This document shows positions 60,368-64,000 of a stretch of DNA of 64,000 nucleotides, one piece after another (position 1 is the stretch's first letter; the number at the start of each line of letters is the position of its first letter). Under the pieces are notes generated by a model, which was not told the origin of the DNA, did not search any database, and worked only from the letters and a program-made list of their open reading frames with translations. The stretch is from Onthophagus taurus (lineage: Eukaryota > Arthropoda > Insecta > Coleoptera > Scarabaeidae), in the NCBI RefSeq assembly GCF_036711975.1, contig NC_091966.1, forward strand, positions 22,079,501 through 22,143,500, written 5' to 3'. The position numbers and the translations under genes were made by a program.

Positions 60368-60522
60368 GAAAAGGTTTCGGCGGCTCAGTGGTGGTGTAAA
60401 TTAACGAAATATATAATACAGACTTATTTAATTGAATTTTGCGCGAATTGAACTGATAGCTGCAAGGTGAAATATATAAATACTTTAAAAGCAATAAACC
60501 ACTGAACCATCGAAACCTTTTC
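60368..60522. repeat. 155 bp inverted-repeat element, MITE-like
   Basis: GAAAAGGTTTCGGCGGCTCAGTGGT at the left end pairs with the inverse of the right end (22 of 25 positions). The interior is AT-rich. No clear target duplication was seen, so it may be a hairpin rather than a transposon. Confidence 0.55.
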
Positions 60523-60628
60523 AATTTAATATTAAAAAATGATGAAATACATAAAACTTACTTATTTAATTGAATTTATGCGGATTGAATTGAGGGTGAA
60601 ATACAAACAACAGAATGATGTGTTTAAG

Positions 60629-60935
60629 AAATACATTTATTATTATTTAATTTTTAAGTATACATAACTTTTATTATACAATTACATTTTAAAAAATATA
60701 TATCCATACATATGAACATCAGGGTCATCGGTCGGAAATTTTTTTACGTTTCATAAGTAAAACGTAAATTTTATAAAACTATTAGTTAACATAAGTATGA
60801 ACAATAGGGTATCAGATTACATATCAGATTTCTTGAAAAACAAATTTCTAGAAATAACAGGTGTTATTGCTATATAAAATGCGAATTAAGCGGTTTTTAT
60901 TATTAAATCACCGAGGTTAAGTAAAGTTCATTGAA
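60629..60935 (+). repeat. Second copy of the 59.6-60.3 kb segment, gene lost
   Basis: 60629-60755 matches 59593-59712 (including CAGGGTCATCGGT and TTTTTACGTTTCA). 60855-60935 matches about 60208-60300 (AGAAATAACAGGTGTTATTG, GGTTAAGTAAAGTTC). The part between, which in the first copy contains the 101-codon gene, is absent here. Confidence 0.8.
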
Positions 60936-61070
60936 CCTCACCAACACTTGTTTCAACTTGTTTAAACTTGTTTAATGAACCTCCGACATACTAATTATAA
61001 AAGGTATTAAAATTGTACAATAAAACTATCAAACTTAATAATTATATACTTAAAATTATATTAACATTAG

Positions 61071-64000
61071 TTAACACGTTATACTATAATGACCCCAAGC
61101 TAATGTATTAATTCCATTATTACAAATATATCGCTTGGAGTCATTTGGTGAAAGAACCAATTTATTTTGTAATACAGTAAATATACTGTGATTAAAACTT
61201 CTAAATAATGTTTGTTTTTTAAATAAAACCGATTTGGAATTTAGACAATCTAAATAATTTTGAAAAGAGATGTGATGTTTAACAACAGCCTTCTTAACAC
61301 CTTTGGATTTTTTGGTAATCCGCCCATCAGCGACCCTATTAGCATATACCTTTGACCTCAAACCAACAAATTCGACCATTATGTTTCCACAATTCTCATC
61401 TTTCATTTTACCTAAAACCGCTTTATTTTGCAAGGGTATGTCAAACCGATTATCGGGACTGTAGTTAGATGTGTCAAATTTATTTAAATTTAATTTCACA
61501 TCTCTATATATATCATCAGAATTAATTAATACAGTGAAACTATCGGTGTCCATATAGCACAACCGAACGTCCTCGCCATATTTAGGTTTTAAGAAATCAT
61601 AATAAAAATCATACATTAATAATTTTTAAAGTTCTAAAACAGTAAAACCAACGTATAGAGGTTTATCGTAAACGACATGAAGACGATCCATTTGAATTGC
61701 CGAAAACGTTTCTGTGAATACTTTAATACTTTTAAAATTTAATTTTGCTATTAAACTCCGAGCTCCTAAACGAGGTCTACCTGCGGCTTTACCAGTATGC
61801 ATATCATCCCAACTGGCCACTAATCTCACATCGACTCGCTTATCGACGTTCTCCATTGTCTTGCCGAATACGGAATTATTCATCAATTTAAAAAAATCTT
61901 TTTCAAACGCATTCTTTGCGGATTGACGTAATTCCGTATTTTTATCGATGTAAGATTTCAACCACGCAGACTGTCTGAACGATAAAACTCTATTAATTTC
62001 GCTTGTTTCAAATTTCTATAATGGATCACATAATTTTTCTTATCAAATAAATTTGGAATTAATCTCCTTTCACTTTCACATCGATTATTGGGGGCAATTA
62101 AATTCTCAGCTAAAAACGGGAGATCGTTGTGTAAATCATGTAAAGCTGTAGGGTATTCAATATCTACGTCTAAGATATACCCAAAATCGGAATTATCGGG
62201 TATATTATTAAAATCTAATTTTTGTATGTCATTTTCACTCAGCCATTTAAAATTGGAAACGGGCATAAATTGAGACATCGCCCACCCATACAAATTATTA
62301 GCGTCCCAATACATTAAAAAGTTTGACGGTAAATTGTGGTTATAATCATCCATATACTTATTATTGACTTTAGCGGACCGTAGGGAGCATTGGGAAATGC
62401 CTCCACGAATGCCTTTCTTAATAAAATGGACTTGATCTATATCCGTCAATAATTCTAATTTAATTTTGGTAAATTTCAACATTGCATCCCAAGAAAGTCC
62501 TGGGGCAGTATAATAATGAGCGGGATCTAAATCATACGTTTTGAAGCAAACTTGCAAAAGGACATCAGTTTTTAGATACAAATCCGAATAATCTTTTAAA
62601 TTTTGACAATTAAATTTTTCCCACACAGTTTGAGCATGGGAATACTGCTCATCGGTTATATCTTCAAATGATAGTTTGTTGAAAAAAGCGTTTTTAGGTG
62701 GCAATGAAGTTACGTTTAATTTATCGAGTGAATCCATATAACCATAGGGGAATATTCCTTTCTTGCTCAATAATCTAAACTGATCATTGTGTGGAAAGAA
62801 TTTACGTATATTTATTAAATCAAATTCGTCAAGGTTACCAGCTAAAGAATCTAATGATGAGGCCATAAACCTAAATGAATCTACAAATCTTAGTTTAAAA
62901 AAAACATTTTCAACGCGATCTCCCTTCATTGGCGCTTTATCGACTAATATCCGTTTACTGAAACTGATGTATTTTTCTTTATTATTAGGTAATACATCAA
63001 GCCCATCTTCATCCGCATCAGCCATTTCTTTAATAAATAAATGACAATCGTAACCGCTAAAATTATGAAAAAATATTGGAATAAAATTTTGAAGTTGAAA
63101 ATTTAAATTACAATTTGTATGAGCGGGCCCACGGTACCTACCGCTTATGTGACAATGATCGCGAACCTTAACCTGATCTGAAGTGAAAGGATTTTGGCAA
63201 ATAAAACAATTTTCAGCTGAATCGAAATTCCGTTGCTCATCGACCGTTAAAGGTAGCATTGGTTTTACGGTTTTAAAGTATTTATTATAAATAAATTTGA
63301 CATCAGCAATTAATTTAGAGATAAAAACTTGAGGTGCATCAGGACCCGTATACGTTTCAAATTTATTGAAATTGGAATCAATGGTGGAAACGATATAGTA
63401 CGCGAAACTATACGGTTGATGCATCTCAATTTTTTCCGTGAAAGACTTGGAAGAATGTGGCTCACAATGATCGATCGGTTTTAAAATCGATTCAAAGTCG
63501 GCGTATATGACAAAGGGGGCCATCTGAGTGAATTTGTAGTTATTAAACTCTAAAATGTTCTGAGGGGTATATAAGCCGAAATAATTTGGTTTTGATTTTA
63601 AATTTGTGGAGGGTACAACTGTCTTTGTATGATTATAATCATTAATCTGATGTGCAGTTAAATGTTCAGCCGATGAAAACCGTGTTAAACATCCATCGCA
63701 AAGGTGTATAGAATGTCCGTGGTGTGTAACCTGACTTGATATTAGCCTCGAAAGATTTTTAATTAAAACGAAATGAGCTTTCCCGGATTCATATAAATAA
63801 AGTAAATTTATATGAATATCACGTCTTTGTTTGGTAAAATAAATTGGTCCTTCCACCGAATAACCTTTTGATTCCTTAACTAATTCATAAACATTAATAC
63901 TTAAATTATTTAATTTTTCCACTTTAACAATATCTCTTACACTAATAGGGAATGTAATCCCTTGTAAATTAAGAACTTGGCTATAATGAGGGTAGCTTGA
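61071..64000 (-). pseudogene. POLB: Protein-primed DNA polymerase B of second Polinton, broken and partial
   Basis: The gene enters from the right edge; the frame is open at 64000 and the N-terminus lies outside. Visible order: zinc finger (CDGCLTRFSSAEHLTAH), Exo I (YADFESIL), endonuclease VII-like block (CFIC...RDHCHISGRYRGPAH), Exo II (FHNFSGYD), Exo III (YLKTD), motif A (YWDANNLYG, about 62285-62312), motif B (MNNSVFGKTMEN) and motif C (YMDTDS). Breaks: an in-frame loss of about 11 codons near 62550, a frameshift with a short deletion at about 61961-61990, and an in-frame TAA at 61626-61628. Unlike the first copy, all polymerase motifs are still present in the DNA, but no continuous product can be made. 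It is clearly a different lineage from the first PolB. Confidence 0.92.

Larger units (their letters stand above)
60010..61070. other. AT-rich non-coding stretch with duplicated blocks
   Basis: No supportable gene. It holds a 155 bp inverted-repeat element (60368-60522), a direct copy of part of it (60558-60615 versus 60419-60480), a second copy of the 59.6-60.3 kb region (60629-60935), and three tandem ACTTGTTT words at about 60948-60972. Confidence 0.6.
58970..64000. mobile_element. Second Polinton, left part (runs off window)
   Basis: Begins AGTAGTGTATTAATGCCGATTCTGG at a sharp satellite boundary. This resembles the first element's tip (AGTAGT...GCCGATTCTAG) and is followed by a different Polinton-type PolB gene oriented toward this end. 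The six bases before it (TGTGCC, 58964-58969) would be the target duplication; the other copy is outside the window. PolB is damaged, so this copy is also non-autonomous. Confidence 0.8.

Noticed and set aside
1..64000. tRNA, rRNA or other structured RNA genes
   Set aside because: No cloverleaf, box A/B pair or rRNA-like stretch was recognised by eye; a covariance-model search was not possible here.

Overview
This is eukaryotic DNA, almost certainly from an arthropod and most likely an insect. The evidence is a decayed mariner-type transposase of the sort common in insect genomes, a very long tandem satellite, two Polinton/Maverick elements, and small (60 nt) GT-AG introns. The setting looks like satellite heterochromatin, for example pericentromeric. 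No ordinary host gene is visible.

Layout: (1) 1-1589 is a broken mariner-like transposase and about 0.5 kb of gene-free sequence ending in an 11-base G run. (2) 1590-29369 is a head-to-tail satellite of 152 bp monomers, about 183 copies, organised in several local higher-order repeats. (3) 29370-46867 is a full-length 17.5 kb Polinton with ~440 bp terminal inverted repeats, flanked by the 6 bp target duplication AACTTT. It sits inside one satellite monomer. (4) 46868-58969 is the same satellite resuming in the same orientation and phase (about 80 monomers). (5) 58970-64000 is the left part of a second, different Polinton. Its terminus resembles that of the first, and it also abuts a satellite monomer; it runs off the window.

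The first Polinton carries a protein-primed DNA polymerase B on the + strand, now a pseudogene that has lost catalytic motif A. A convergent block on the - strand holds a chromodomain integrase, a small unknown protein, a coiled-coil/DUF8207-like protein, a packaging ATPase, an unusual apparently spliced cargo region (37.4-39.7 kb), a truncated copy of an unknown DxQGF-type protein, the double-jelly-roll major capsid protein, a small basic protein, the jelly-roll minor capsid protein, an adenovirus-type cysteine protease that has apparently lost its start codon, a phospholipase A2-domain protein, two unknown genes, and a full-length copy of the DxQGF protein next to the right TIR. The capsid-building and packaging genes are open reading frames, while replication and protease genes are damaged.

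The second Polinton shows a short GC-rich terminus packed with consensus-like host transcription-factor motifs, a six-unit 48 bp minisatellite, a 1 kb internal duplication, one small gene and a polymerase B gene. That polymerase keeps motifs A, B and C but has a nonsense codon, a frameshift and a small deletion.

The most interesting points are the spliced cargo region with a tandemly duplicated exon-intron unit, the two independent Polinton insertions in one satellite together with a chromodomain-bearing integrase, the host-like regulatory motifs in both termini, and the dyad present in most satellite monomers.
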